DNA of 64,000 bases from Rotaria sp. Silwood1 (lineage: Eukaryota > Rotifera > Eurotatoria > Philodinida > Philodinidae). A program made the position numbers and the translations under genes. The DNA lies in assembly GCA_905250075.1 (NCBI GenBank), contig CAJNOP010000002.1, positions 5,383,565-5,447,564 on the forward strand, in the 5' to 3' direction. Shown one piece after another: positions 47,318 to 62,931 of the stretch (position 1 is its first letter; every line of letters begins with the position of its first letter). The notes beneath the pieces are model-generated. The model worked only from the letters and a program-made list of their open reading frames with translations. It had not been told where the DNA came from and searched no databases.

Positions 47318-50300
47318 AATTATTATCAAAAATCTAAATATATAAAATAATATAAAATTTATCAATGAAGAAGAAAATTTGTATGACGAAGACACGCCTA
47401 AAGGGCCGGCTTGTGATCATACAACGCAGCTTGAACTCTCATTACCCTCTCTCTCCTTTCTACACTATATATATATATAGATAGATAAATTATTACAACA
47501 TATATGACAAGAAATGAGCAGATGTTTGCAGGCACGCTTTCATCCCAAAAAAACTTCGATTGCTCTCACCTCAAACATTAATATCAATGATACATTATTA
47601 TGGACAGAAAAAAAAAAAGAAACGGGACTGAACATAAGTTTGACTACCTAATTGTCCGCATCGAACATGACATTAAATGACGTCCGGACGCAAACGATCG
47701 TTGTTGTTGAACTAATATATTTTTTGTCTCCAGTGAATAGAACTCACTTGTATGATTGCGAAATCGGCAGCATCTTAATTATATTATATATGTTAACGTA
47801 CAATATGTAGACAGTTCAGTCAATCGATTGAAGAGTATAATATTCTCGTACATATATATGTATATACAAAAATTGACTCAATTTCTTGTCAACAAGTTCG
47901 TGTCATAAATATGTTATACTGTCTTTTCATGGACGTATAGATTAGTAAAGACAGTAGGAAAGGCCATCAATTTTCTTAACATATCCAATTTTTGAACAAT
48001 ACATTTGTTAAACAAAAAGAAAAATAATAATAATAGCTACTGTCGCAGACATATTCAATTATGTGTTTAACGAAGGAGAATACAGACTTCATTAACAATA
48101 TAAGAGAGAGAGAGACTGAACTCGTCTATTATCTCATTCAATAGTAACCCAATATGATTGAAGTTATTCTTCAAATAAACATGACATTCCATTGATCTAT
48201 CAACAACTTAGCTATTACTTACATCTTTCGAAGTACATAAAAAGTAAAAAAAAAGAAAAAAAGAGTTTTTAATTGATGAATGAATTACTCCACTGTATGA
48301 TCGAGCGATTGACAACAATAGATTTGACCCTAGTTCTTTCTGTTTTTTTTTTCGTTTCGCTTGACAAATACTCCCTATGTGCATTTTCAATACTCATTTG
48401 TCAAGAGAGCGAGTAAAAGAAAGAGACTAGACTCAACTAGTTCAATAATCATTTTAAAATGAAAGAGTGCCCGATGGGTAAATTCATATATGTATGTACA
48501 TAGGTATTGACGAAGGACGAATATACAATAACAATACGAGGAGGCCTCTATGTGATATATTATCACGATTTGTGCAAGCAAGCAAGCAAGCATGCACCCG
48601 TGATTATATTGTGAGTGCTCTCTTTCATATAGAGTAAAGAAAGTTACCTTCTCTTTTCTAACCATTCTAAACACTATAGTCATTTGTTTCTTTACTCCTC
48701 CTTTTATTCTTCAATCACTGTATAAAAACAGTTGCTTTTCTAATGATATTCTGTTTTTTTCTTTCTTCAAACTATGAAACTATAATAGATGATAACAGCA
48801 GGAGATGATTGACAGTCATCATTGTGTCTGGCATTGAAATATACATACGTGCAAGATTCACACCCTTGAAATGCATATATATATATATATACGTACATAT
48901 AAACATAATAACGATTGAACACAGAGAATGTGGCTAATAATTGATATCTGTTCGTTTGTTGCGTTCTCTCTGTAGTGAACAGACGTGCGATGACCATTTA
49001 TCACATTCATACATTAGATAGATAGAACGATAGATAGATATATCTTTCATTTCTTACTCATGATCAACTTCATAATGAGAAGTTGCATACTTTATTTTAC
49101 GGTATATGTATATGTCCACGTATTGACAAGATCAAGTACAGTTTTTTTTTCTTGTAGTGAAAATGAACGATGAACGAAGATAATTACACGTAATTTTTAT
49201 TGGCTTGTCATATGTGATAAAAGATTTACTCGCTTTATGAAAGAATCTACCTTTGATCTGTGACTATTGAATAGAAAGTGACAATAGAAATTTTATCGCC
49301 GACAAAGAAAAATTTTGATTTTTAACAGTTTCAATTGATTCAAATCTGTTATAAATACTTATCGTAGTAGTAGATTTTAAAAAATTTTTCTTTTTGTGAC
49401 AAAAATTAAGATAGAGGGTAGTTTCGACTATCTATAGTATTTGCATATGGTGAGAAATATTCAGTAAAATAAAGGTGCGGTGCTTCTCAGTAGCTTAGTG
49501 CTTAGGTCCCTATTGATCGAAATAAAATGTAACATCCAGAAACTTTTAAAAGAAATACTTGATAATATTGGATATAATCCATCAATTCGTGTATGAAACT
49601 AGTTCGGACAAATTAATAATTGCCTCATATTAATAGGTAAAGAAAAACAATTGTAAGAGACATACAAATATAAGGTCATATAATGATTGACAAGGACACT
49701 TTAACGTAACATATATTAATGTTAGATGACACTCATTAAGAAATATCAACAAAGTCGGTGCAACACTTCAATATATTCGGCTAACAACTGAATAAATCGA
49801 GAATGCAAGTGGCTAGTGATCTTCAGTTTTCAGTAATGAGAAAGAAAAGACATGGGAATGTCTTTTTCTCGGATAATATATATAGTGAGATTATTGTGAA
49901 GCCAAAGGTTTCCATAAAATATTCAAAAAATATCGATCACTCCAATGAAATTTTGATAACAACTAAGAGAATTTGTATAAAACTCAATAAAATTCGATAT
50001 TATTCTATCAAACAAATACAAAACTTTATTTATTCAGCATTAGGATGTGAGAGTCTATCTAAAACATATGTCAAAATCAAAACTCTATCGAAATAACAGA
50101 TCAGAGTATTTTTCGGTATTCATCTGTTTTAAAATAATTCCATTCTATGTATTATCGAAAAAGAAAAGCGTTCCTCATACCTTCTTTTTCAATTGCTGAA
50201 AATCATAAATTGCCAGCTATTTGCGTTCTCGACTCACTGAATTGTTAACTGAATACCTATACGTCTTGCACCGATATTAGTACACTAATTCTCTAGATAC

Positions 50301-51323
50301 CAAACATTTGACATAATATTGTGAAAAGAAACAAATGATAGATGCTGCGCAGTTGTAACCATATCATTTGATTTAGGAATGTATAAATGTGATGACAAGG
50401 TCATCTTGATGGAAGAATCTAAAAACGGGGCGTCAGCGACTACACCTATATTGTCGTCATTATTGGGGGTAATTTATTCGTGATTTCGTAAATTTATTGT
50501 TATTGATTCATGAAAATATTAATAAATAATAATTCACAGGTGATTGTAAAACTAAGATATGTTTATTGTTTACTATCATTTACAGAGGATTTAGTTTGCT
50601 CAAAATATATATATATATAATAATTTTTCAAGGAATACGTAATTGAAAAATTTCAACAAAGTCATTTATCATACACACAGAATTTATTATTATATGAAAT
50701 ATAGTTTTCACAAGTTTTTTTCTCCTCTTTATTATTATATGTACGATATTGAGAATAGAGTGCATGTGAAATTTCTATTAATGAACATCTTCCTACTCTC
50801 GACATGAACATTGTTTTTACAACCCCAATTGCTATTTTAACCTCTTTTAAGTGAACACACATGCACTTCTTGTTCTTCGTCGCTTTTTCATCATATTTGA
50901 CTAATGCACTAAAACTACTGTTTATTTTTTATTTTAACTGAATGTATATTAGGAGAAGCAATGATATCACAACATTATTTTAAATTCGATGAAAAAATTC
51001 ACTTAATTATTACAACGATAATCATGATTCATCAAAATATGAATAAGCTGGAAGTTCGAATATTTCACTGAGTTCTGTATCCGATAGTTTCAAACATAAA
51101 TTCAAGAATTTTAACGTAATAAAACTCGATGATTATATATTTTAATGAATGGTATGATAACGTTCATCCAAGTCACACTTATTGACGCTCAAACAATAAT
51201 ACAAGTCCTTGTAAAACAAAGCTAAGTTTGGCATTACTATTTTGAAAAGTTTTTGAACTCATAAATATTCAGATAAGGAAAGATAAATAACATCAACAAC
51301 AGTCTCTGATTGCTTGAAAACTA
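47318..51323. other. 4 kb AT-rich spacer with simple repeats
   Basis: Simple repeats include (AT)n near 47,470 and 48,877, AGAGAG near 48,104, AAGC repeats near 48,577 and GATA repeats near 49,016. A 97-codon frame at 49,803-50,096 has no recognisable domain and is flanked by non-coding-like DNA; I do not annotate it as a gene. A tRNA A-box-like string near 49,489 has no B-box partner. Confidence 0.45.
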
Positions 51324-52503
51324 ACAATGGAGGTGTTTGTGTTGATAAGTAAAAAGATGGGACATATTCGGGTCAAATGAAAGCTCTTATCACCAAACTA
51401 ACAAGGTTAAAATATTAACGGCTCTTGGCTTGTCTAGAGGAAGATATTCGATTTTTACGGTACTCACGATTTGGATATATAGGAATATGAGGATTATTTA
51501 CATTAATTTTTTATGCAATCAACTGAGTATTTCAATAGTAGGCTACAAGAATCTTTCAGAGATTCATCAATAGTATTAAGATGACATTAGTTTCAATGTC
51601 TTTTGGAAATTAAGTAGTGTTAATTTAGATAAAGATCAGCTAGCAGTTATCAAAATCTTTAATTCACCAATAACTTTGATTTTATTTGATTTGAAAATAA
51701 TATATCATACAATAGACTATTTTCAACAAATGTACTATAAATGTAGATGTAGATCTTTAATCAAATGATAGAAACGCAGACATTATGTTCATGTCAATCG
51801 AACCGAAATAATAATAAGTAATCTTGAATATTTCATCAATATGCATTTTGTTATTCACAAACGATTATCACCTCTACAATTTAAAACCCCATCAAGAATG
51901 GATTTATACAAGCTCAAATAACGGATGAAACAATGGGACAGATTGAAAAACTAAAAGATGTTTGCTTTAAATTTTACGATCTGTACTGTTCAATTAAGAA
52001 TTGTGAGAAACTAACACTATTAATGTGTGCTTAGTGCAAAAAAAGCTCTTTGTTACTATCATTTGATTAAAGACCTACATCTACATTTATAGTACATTTG
52101 TTGAAAATAGTCTATTGTATGATATATTATTTTCAAATCAAATAAAATCAAAGTTATTGGTGAATTAAAGATTTTGATAACTGCTAGCTGATCTTTATCT
52201 AAATTAACACTACTTAATTTCCAAAAGACGTTGAAACTAATGTCATCTTAATACTATTGATGAATCTCTGAAAGATTCTTGTAGCCTACTATTGAAATAC
52301 TCAGTTGATTGCATAAAAAATTAATGTAAATAATCCTCATATTCCTATATATCCAAATCGTGAGTACCGTAAAAATCGAATATCTTCCTCTAGACAAGCC
52401 AAGAGCCGTTAATATTTTAACCTTGTTAGTTTGGTGATAAGAGCTTTCATTTGATCCGAATATGTCCCATTTTTTTACTTATCAACACAAACACCTCCAT
52501 TGT
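51324..52503. repeat. Near-perfect palindrome, 448 bp arms
   Basis: The left arm (51324-51771) and right arm (52056-52503) are reverse complements of equal length with no indel; by eye I count about 4 mismatches in 448 (about 99% identity). The loop (51772-52055, 284 bp) is AT-rich and encodes nothing. Arm ends read ACAATGGAGGTGTTTG outward-in. No convincing target duplication flanks it. It may be a very young foldback transposon or a recent palindromic duplication. It lies 130 bp from a piggyBac remnant but shares no ends with it. Confidence 0.9.
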
Positions 52504-52633
52504 GAGATTCATTATACATCGTATATCATCGAATCTAGGATGTTGACAACAAATTTAACTTTCAATTTCATTAATGATTACAAGCAATCGTTACACTCTA
52601 ATATCATTATTATAAGACATACATATGGTGCAA

Positions 52634-53243
52634 TTAACACATTCGCCACGATGTGGTCCATCGGCGGGCCACGGTATATTTCAACGAGAAACTGTGTAGA
52701 AAAGCACTTTCTTTTGCCTTTTTTTTATTACGTAGGAGGTTAAACATAATGTGTTATCTGTTCTGCCTTCAGTACTTTTTTTTGAGTCCTTTATTCCATA
52801 GTATGATGCTTCTTGTTAAAACAATTAAGACAAACAAATTTATCACAGTCAGAACAGAAGGTTTTATTTTCTTTCCTGTCGCATAGCTCGCTTCTCTTGA
52901 CTGTTGTATCCCTCTCTTCGCCTAGCAGCCAGTATAGCGTCTGCCGACATTGCGCGTAGATCCTTCCTTTTTTTCGAGCTTGTGATCAGTGAATTTGTGC
53001 TTGAAATGGGTTGCTGATTCAGCTTTTCGAATGGCATGCCGTACAGAAAAGACCCCAGAAGACTTTCGCCAAACTGTAGAATGGTTACTTTGCTCCATGT
53101 GATATTACAAACAGAAAAGAGAAAACGACAGATCAGTACAGAATGAAAAGACCAAGGAGGGCATTTATCGAAAGATGAATGCACATGAAAATGAATCTAT
53201 AGAGCTACTCTCTAATAAAATCAAATCATGTCGAATGTGTTAA
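52634..53243 (-). mobile_element. Internally deleted piggyBac element with TTAA ends
   Basis: TTAA sits at both borders (52634-52637, 53240-53243), the piggyBac target duplication. Just inside, the left reads CACATTCGCCACGATG and the right, reverse-complemented, CACATTCGACATGATT. On the minus strand the only coding remnant is the transposase C-terminus: a lysine-rich stretch then the cysteine-rich domain FCSDCDKFVCLNCFNKKHH (about 52,855-52,805), with a frameshift just before it relative to the upstream 106-codon frame (52,864-53,184; KVTILQFGESLLGSFLYGMP). The catalytic core is absent; at about 0.6 kb versus 2-3 kb for complete elements it is a non-autonomous deletion derivative. Confidence 0.75.
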
Positions 53244-55161
53244 GCGTTCTTTTTAAAAAATCGCCCACACCAAACCCTTGCTCATTTGAATAAATACTTC
53301 AAGCCAGGTTCACTTTCGTCTGAAAAAAGTCGATTTTTCGAGGAAAACTCAATTTCGAGATTATTTTTTATGATGAGCTCTTTCGGAAGGCCTCGCAGCT
53401 GAGGAATATGAGTTTGTATTGTCTGGAGACTTATTTGGCTTTTATTGAATTGATTTCACCTAATCGAAGAATGTGAGTATGGAAGGGATATTATACCCAT
53501 AATCTATTCTAGTCAAGATTAATATTCTTCGACGTTTTGATTGAAATCAAGTAAAACGTAAAAAGATTTATTACTGAGCAGAGTTCCTTAGGAAAACTTT
53601 TTTCGAAAACTTTCATCAATCATTCAATGTCTCTATGTCGCAGCAATTAAAAAAAGCTTCATCGAAATACATATTTTATTAAATAAAAAAAATATACTCA
53701 GATCAAATAATCTTATTATAAAATCTTTTACAATTTTTACAAGATCATAGAGGGATTAAATGTATGGTTTTTCATAATCATACAAAATGGCATGAAAATC
53801 GTATATCACTTTGTACGATTATTGTGTGAGTTTCTAGAGGTTCCCATAGCATTGTATACCTAATTTTCTTCTATTTTCGGTTTCTATTATTTTATTTTCT
53901 AAAGAAAGTCTTTTATCTTTACTCGCATATCTATATTTATTCATGAAAATTACAGGAAATAAATAAAAACACAGATATGCATTTGAAAACAGCAAAAAAG
54001 ATTATTGAATTTAATCATTAAAATAATCTAAAATACTTCGAAATGAACATTTTAATTGAAACAACATTCACTTCTATTTGATTGAATCGATTAAATTATC
54101 TATAGAGTAATCTTTTCGCAGATTAGCACCGTTCCAGAGAAGATACATTTTCAATACAAAGAATAGATACCATGTAAATTACAACGTATGTTATCGTTTA
54201 AAGATTTATATACATGCATAAAACTATCTTTATCAAAACTAATTGTATAAGAGAGATCTAAAACAATGACTAGAGCGATTGAATATGATTTTGTTTAGAT
54301 AATATGAGAACGATGAAGCAGAAGATTCTCTACAAAATGATACATCTCCGAGATCTCTGCAACATTTTTTATCTGAGATACAGCAATCTTAAGAAAATCC
54401 ATAAAATTGGTTTTTTTTTCTCAATTTCCTATAGAAAGAACTATTGTTTGACCTTCAATCAAATTACGGTATCTCAGTCAAAAAATTTTCTCTGTTTGAA
54501 TCACTATTTGAATTCTATCTAACACTTACGCCAGCAAAAAACAATTACCAATAAACCTTGTTAAATAAATTTAATATTCACTCTATATAACATCTCTCAT
54601 CGATGAATACTTCTCAAAACTGAAAACTGTTCTGCATTCATCTAGAAGGCTTTATTATACATATGATTTAAAAATTCAAAACTAATGCTGTAAATTTTCT
54701 TGATAACAATTATTGTTGAAATGTCTATTCAGGTTGTGAGAATCGACTTCGAGAATAGGAAAAAACCAACCCGATGAACCATTGAAATATCATTATGTAT
54801 TCATTTTTAAAAAGGAAATTGAATTAGTGCATGTAAAGCACAAATTGATTCTGTTGTTTATTTGAGAAAGAAAAAAACAAATGGGAGCAATAATATTTTT
54901 TTTTCTCTCTCTTATCTAAGCATCAACATAAAAGAAAAAGAAAAAAAAGATCAAGTTGGACAAAAAAAAGTGATGGTACAAACGTCTTTTATATTTGACT
55001 CTCTAATCATAATCTATAGAGGTATTTAGAATGAGAGAGACACACTCGAGAAAAAAGAAGTAACTTTTCTAGAAGACAAAAGAAAAAAACGACAGAAAAG
55101 TAAGTAATATACTAAGAACACTGTCGGCCGGTTCATTATATCGTTCATAGAATTGAATTTC
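53244..55161. other. Spacer downstream of ATP synthase beta
   Basis: AT-rich sequence with no convincing exon. The part nearest 55.16 kb is the 3' region of the minus-strand ATP synthase beta gene; a minus-strand AATAAA is at 54857-54862, about 300 bp past its stop. Frames of up to 72 codons near 54.3 kb have no recognisable product. Confidence 0.45.
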
Positions 55162-57390
<2,229 letters not shown>

Positions 57391-57818
57391 AATTGTACAA
57401 ATAGGTAGTCTGAAAACGATAGATAAATTATCAAAGAATGAATTAAATGTTGAGATGAAAAAACAAAAAACAAATTCGAAGCAAAACCAGTGCAATTTAT
57501 TCTTTTCTAAGACCACAAAAGAGTTGTCGGCGTCTTACTACACACAAAACAACTGATGATGTCCTTTAACGAGGTATCGTGTAACGATTAATGGCAATTT
57601 TTTTTATATGAATCGATAATGGATTTAAATAAAATAATCTTATTATAAAAGAATAAAATTCTAGAAAATAATATATAAATAAAAATACTAAAATATCTAT
57701 CATGACACACTTATGCATTTTGTCTCGAAGGTTGTTACATAGTAACAAATAAGTAAATGAACAAAACTTTCATCATACATTCTTGTACTATGAGAGAATA
57801 ACGAATTGTGCTGACAAG
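57391..57818. promoter_or_regulatory. Probable bidirectional promoter, ATP5F1B / IQCG
   Basis: Only 428 bp separate the two divergent start codons, and part of this is leader or 5' UTR intron of ATP5F1B. Initiation signals for both genes probably lie here. No TATA box in a convincing position or other named motif is visible. Confidence 0.5.
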
Positions 57819-60800
57819 ATGTTCACATTATCGCCAGGTGATGCTCTTGATTATGCAGCAGTTTTTGAAGATGCAGCTGAAGAGTTACATATTCTGGGTA
57901 AATTAGTTCCTCCGCATTATCAATATACAGAATCAGCTGATGAGGTTTGTTGAGTTAATCATATATTTTAAAAGTTTTTGATTTTTTTTTTAAAACTTAT
58001 CCTCTTTTTTTTCTGTCTTATTAAAGATTGTTCGTCATCAAATCGAACATGTACTAAATGCTCAACATAAAATTGAAGATGATTATGATGCCCAAATATC
58101 ACATCGAAGTCAATTACATCAAAATAAAACACATGGTACACTTCAACAACCAAATGCAAAAGAAAGTCAAAAATTAATGGAAGAATTAAGTGCAGAATTA
58201 AAAAAGACTACAGCTGATTTAAAAACAGGTGTTAATAAAATCAATCGAATGTTTAATCAAAATCCATTAACAGCAGATAATATGAAAAAAGTTGAACAAG
58301 ATCGGTAAGCAGCTGTTGATTTTAAAGTTCACATTTACGAAAGAACCTCTCTATGTGTCAAATTGTTTTTCGATCGGAACAACGTTCATTTGATGAGCAT
58401 TAGTGAATAATAGACAAGTATAGAATGGTTTGGTTTTTTGAGTCTTCATTCTTAAGATATCGAAATTTCATTGAATTTTTCAACAAACAGCTGTGATCTC
58501 CGTCAAGTCACGAGAGAGTTTCGAGTTCAAACTTTACACAAAATAAAGTTCTTAATGAAATTAATTCATGGAACACATTGTAACTTCTCTAGTATCTTCT
58601 ATCCTGAGATATGAAATATTCGAATTCTTTCGTGTGTAAAAGTAAACTTTGTTCATACATTTCCATCTTGAGAAAGGAAATAATAGAAAAACTACAAATT
58701 ACAAAGTCAACTAATTTCATCAGAAACTTTGTTCATATGAATTCTGAAGTCGAAAAAATCACGTTACTTGACGGAGCCCACGACTTTGTGTTGAGAAACA
58801 CAGTAAAATTTCGATATCCGTAGAACGAAAGCTTGTCAAACTAAATCATTCTAGACTTTTCTATTATTCACTACTACTAATCAAATGAACACCGTCTCGA
58901 TCAAAAAAGTGATCTGACACTTCAAGAGATTTCCTCGTTAATACAGGCTCGATGAATTAGTCATTAAGGTCTCCTCAAAAATCGATCCTAGTCCAAATAT
59001 ATTCACATTGCATGAAAAGTTTAGCCCTCTATCATGACTCTTCCGAAATGCGTTCAATAAACAAGCATTAAACAAACAACTCATCTGGCAATTGGAAATT
59101 CTGTGTGGTCCCTCATTTAATATATTTAATTGTTTGTTATTTGAAAGAGCATGTGAGATTATAGTGCCCTAGTTTTTATATTATTACTTTTTATGCAAAG
59201 AAAAAAGGTGGCAAGTTCCATATTTCTAAAAAAATTATCATCTAATTTATGGAAGTGCTTTTTTAAATAGTAATTTAAAAGTTTAATCATTACAGGCTGT
59301 GCCAAGCACTACAATTTTGCATACCTTCAAAAAAAAACAAATGGGTACAATGCAGCTTTTCCGCGAATTGTGGAATATACAATCAGAGAAGCATAAACAA
59401 AAAAAAGACAAAAAAGATTTCATAGTTTTTTTTTTGGAAAAAAACATATTTTTCCAGCAGAAAGCGGATTTGAGCGAAAAAGCAGATGTCAAATAAAAAA
59501 ACTATATCATTTATGAAAGATTAGTCCTCGAACTATCTTCCAATCCATTTATTTCAATTTTGATTTTTCTGATGAAAATTGACTGTTTTTGAGGGAAGCG
59601 GGACTTAACTGACAAAATGTTCGTTTCATCTATAACATTAATGAGGATTCAGACAGCAACAAAACTACTTAGAAATTCATACAAATCTATATTTAAAAAA
59701 AAACTATTCTATAGATAATGACGAATAATCCAATATATGAAACAATAAGTTCAGTTATTTAAAAGGATATTTGAGACACGTTCGTTATAGGTAACATGTA
59801 AATCGTGAAATTTGTAAAGTTTTCTACAGAAGAAAATTTTGCCGAAAATCTGGACGCCATGAAGTTCTTTCTTTTATTAGTATGATATTTAATAATTATT
59901 TTTCTGTCAATAATATTCATTTGTATAGTTAACTAAAATATTTGTTCAGATAAAATAAAATCTGCTATTGAACTACTTTTTGCAACGAAAACATGCTTAG
60001 TTGTAAGTCAAACAGCTGTGTTCAGTTTAGTGTCAAATATGATAAATAACATCCAAAACAAAACTGTCTTCGAGTCAATATTAGTAATTAAAATGATTTA
60101 GTTTGTCTCGTATTTTTTACAAACAAATCATTCAAGACTAATCCATCAAGATTTCTTGGAGGAAGGTTTTGTGAAAATCACATATATTTTCGAAGAAAAT
60201 AATGAGTGTAAGTTTTAAGTTCAAGGTTTCGTGGCTTCTTCCCCCTCTCCATCCCCTTACAGACAGGCCCTCATTACAGACCGTAGCAACTTCGCCAACG
60301 AAAGAAAAAATGACTGTTCGAAATATAGAGATAAAAAAGACTACGTTTTCTGATAATCGATTATTATTAGAAAAGAGCTATTATCTTTTGGAGAATTTAA
60401 ATATTGTGTATTTTGTAATTAGTATATTGAAACCAAAGAAGATGTGTGAGTTTCACATTTCAGTCCCAAAGGAGCTGTGCTAACAAGCTTTTTTAATGTA
60501 ATATTCTTTAAATATTCAATATTAATAAGCCGGATTGAAAAAAATGCCGATGTTTTTAATAATTTATTAAAAAATGGCGAGAACAATAAGAAAAACGATG
60601 TCTGCTTTTGCGAGCGAGATAACCAGTTCGTCGAATGTGATGTTAGGTCACGACGAAGTATGATGAAATTTAATGCAGTAATACGGTTTTCTGTAATCAT
60701 CTTACAATATAGGCATGACTTCTTCAGCAGTGTCCATATCGTTCAATTTAGATAATCATAGTAATTGAAGATCTTTTCAAAGTTTCTGCAAAACTTTCCT

Positions 60801-62931
60801 TTTTTTTAAACATACAACCTTAATAAAATCATAAATTCTGTGTGCAATTTATTTAAGACTTTGCTGCTAATCAATCTTCATTACTGTCGTTACTTAAAAA
60901 AAACTCATTTCTAATATGAAGTTTTGTTTCTTTACATGATTCTTTATAACAACAAAAGAAAAGATTGCCATTATATAAGTTTAATAATATGTGTGTTTAG
61001 AAAATTGCTTTATGTGTTTCAAAAAATAGAAATTAAAATTATAAGATGAAATCGAATAACATATTCATAAAAGATTGAATTTGACTATATCTATTTTTTA
61101 ACAGTATTTAGTTTTATTAAAAGCAAAAAAAAAAATTAATAATGAAATTTTTGTTTTATTTCTTTAGTGTTTATTTTGAAAAATTATTAACAAAATCAAT
61201 TCTCGCTCTTAATGATCATAAATCTATTGAACCTCTTAAAATGATGGTTGAAAAAGAAAAAGAATCAAAAAGTCAATTTATTCATGTCGTTCGAAGGTAT
61301 GTATGCTTATTACATAAGATACTCATATTATCTTCAACATACATCAGAGACTACAAATATCTTTTGTCAATTTATATAAATAGTTTATAATTTTACGTTT
61401 ACGTCAATGAAAATGATAATGCTATTCTTATGTATAATAAAAAATATAAGTTATAATACATCATCAACTGATAATTAAAATATAATCTGAAAATGCTTAA
61501 GAGAATAGAACATATGCTTTTGTTGTCATTAATAGTGAATTTACTCAAAACAGTTTAGAGAGTGCGTTCTAAGTATAAATGTCAAGAGTTGTCTTGTCCC
61601 TGTTTATCATAAGCAAAACATCAGATTATGAAGGATGATTATAATTATAAATAAATCTAGGTGATATAGATCTTCAGAAATATTCAATTCAAAATTTATC
61701 TAAGACATATAAACATAGGACTTGATTATTTATAAAACGATCTGCCGTCATGTCGTCAACACACTGTTATAACTCTAAATGAATACTATTCATTGAAAGA
61801 GTGGGCAACACTTAGTTCAATTGTATGATTGCGGTTGAAAACTTCTATCATGCGATAAAAGATTTGCTCTATAGATTTTTAAATTGTTTTTCGATAAATT
61901 GGGAGAATTACATAGGTCAAAAAGTTCATTATTGAATTTTTCACATTATTTTAGATAGATTAGAAAATTTGAATAAGGTATTCATATAAAAATATGCTAT
62001 CCTTTTTTTTGCTATTTTATTTTATTTTTTATTTTTTCGATTGTTTATTCACATATAAATAAATTCAATTATATGTAGTGAAGAAGAAAGTCGTCAACGA
62101 ATAAAAGAATTAACACAAAGTATTCAAAATGTTCGTCAAGAAAAACTTACAGAATTAGCACGACGTGCTGAAGTAATTGCTTATCAAAAAGATCAATTGC
62201 AAGAAGCAAAAGCTAAAGCACAACTTGAAATCACATATGAAAAGAAAAAATGTGAAAATCATCTTGAACAAATACGTGAACGTTGTTTTATTGCTGAACA
62301 AGAAATGCGTCGAGAACAAGATGTAATCAATAATAATTTTTTGATATTTTATTTTTTTTTTCAAATTAATTGTTTGTTTTCTTCTTTTCACTTTCTTTAT
62401 CATAGGCATTAGAAAATCGTTCTGAAGACGAAATGAAATGTAATTCCGAAACAGAAAATTTCTTACGTGTTTTTATAAAAGTATTCAAAAGATTCTTTTT
62501 TTTTCTTCAAATATTCACTTTTATTTCTAACTAGGATACAGGTCAAAAAACTGAAGAATGGCTTGAAAAATATAATCAAGAAACAGCTCTCTTACAAACT
62601 CAATTAGATAAGTTAAAGGCTGCACGTGCAACTGATTTAGCAACTTATCAAAAAATTGCTGCTGATGTAAGAGAGAAAATCGAAAAAAAATGCAGTATCG
62701 ATCATGAAAGTATTTGTTTCGTTTTTTTTTTCGTAGTTCACTCAATACGAAAAAGTTGTACGTGATGATCGAGCAGAAAAGGAACGTCGTAGACGACAAT
62801 TAGAACGTGAAGAACAACAAATGAATGCTGCAGTTAAAATACAATCATGGTGGAGAGGAATGCTTGTTAGACATGCCATTGGACCACATAAAAAGAAAAA
62901 AGGAAAAAAAGGAAAAAAGAAGAAAAAATAA
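57819..62931 (+). CDS. IQCG: IQ domain-containing protein G (dynein regulatory complex 9)
   Basis: Seven exons: 57819-57944, 58027-58304, 61168-61296, 62079-62322, 62406-62480, 62535-62666, 62737-62931; 392 residues (human about 440). The N-terminus (DALDYAAVFEDAAEELHILG) is followed by almost continuous coiled coil (SQKLMEELSAELKKT, SEEESRQRIKELTQSIQNVR, EKKKCENHLEQIRERC). Near the C-terminus is one IQ motif (AAVKIQSWWRGMLVRH, about 359-374), then a lysine-only tail (KKKKGKKGKKKKK). IQCG/DRC9 is part of the nexin-dynein regulatory complex of motile cilia and binds calmodulin through the IQ motif; this fits a ciliated animal. Intron 2 is 2,863 bp and intron 3 is 782 bp, the others are under 100 bp. 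AATAAA is at 62990-62995. Confidence 0.88.
58440..58830 (+). repeat. Dispersed repeat-like segment in IQCG intron 2 (copy 4)
   Basis: The best-matching part, about 58,765-58,825 (CACGACTTTGTGTTGAGAAA and CAGTAAAATTTCGATATCCG), resembles the core of the repeats at 29.7, 31.3 and 45.05 kb. The preceding 300 bp have the same texture (TTAAGATATCGAAATTTC, TCCTGAGATATGAAATATTC) and may be older copies. Similarity is weaker than between the other copies. Confidence 0.35.
59000..61167. other. Remainder of IQCG intron 2
   Basis: Unassigned intronic DNA. Short frames at 60.2-60.75 kb have no recognisable products. There is no inverted-repeat structure I could delimit, so the cause of the intron's size beyond the dispersed repeat is not clear. 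Confidence 0.4.

Noticed and set aside
47317-47395. Upstream ATG extending the cysteine-rich protein by 26 residues
   Set aside because: The extension would bury the signal peptide, and an acceptor-like site lies between the two ATGs.
49470-49510. tRNA- or SINE-like A-box (TAGCTTAGTGCTTAGG)
   Set aside because: No B-box follows at a suitable distance and no cloverleaf can be drawn.
49803-50096. A 97-codon open frame
   Set aside because: No domain, signal peptide or neighbouring exons; lysine/isoleucine-rich composition is what random AT-rich sequence gives.
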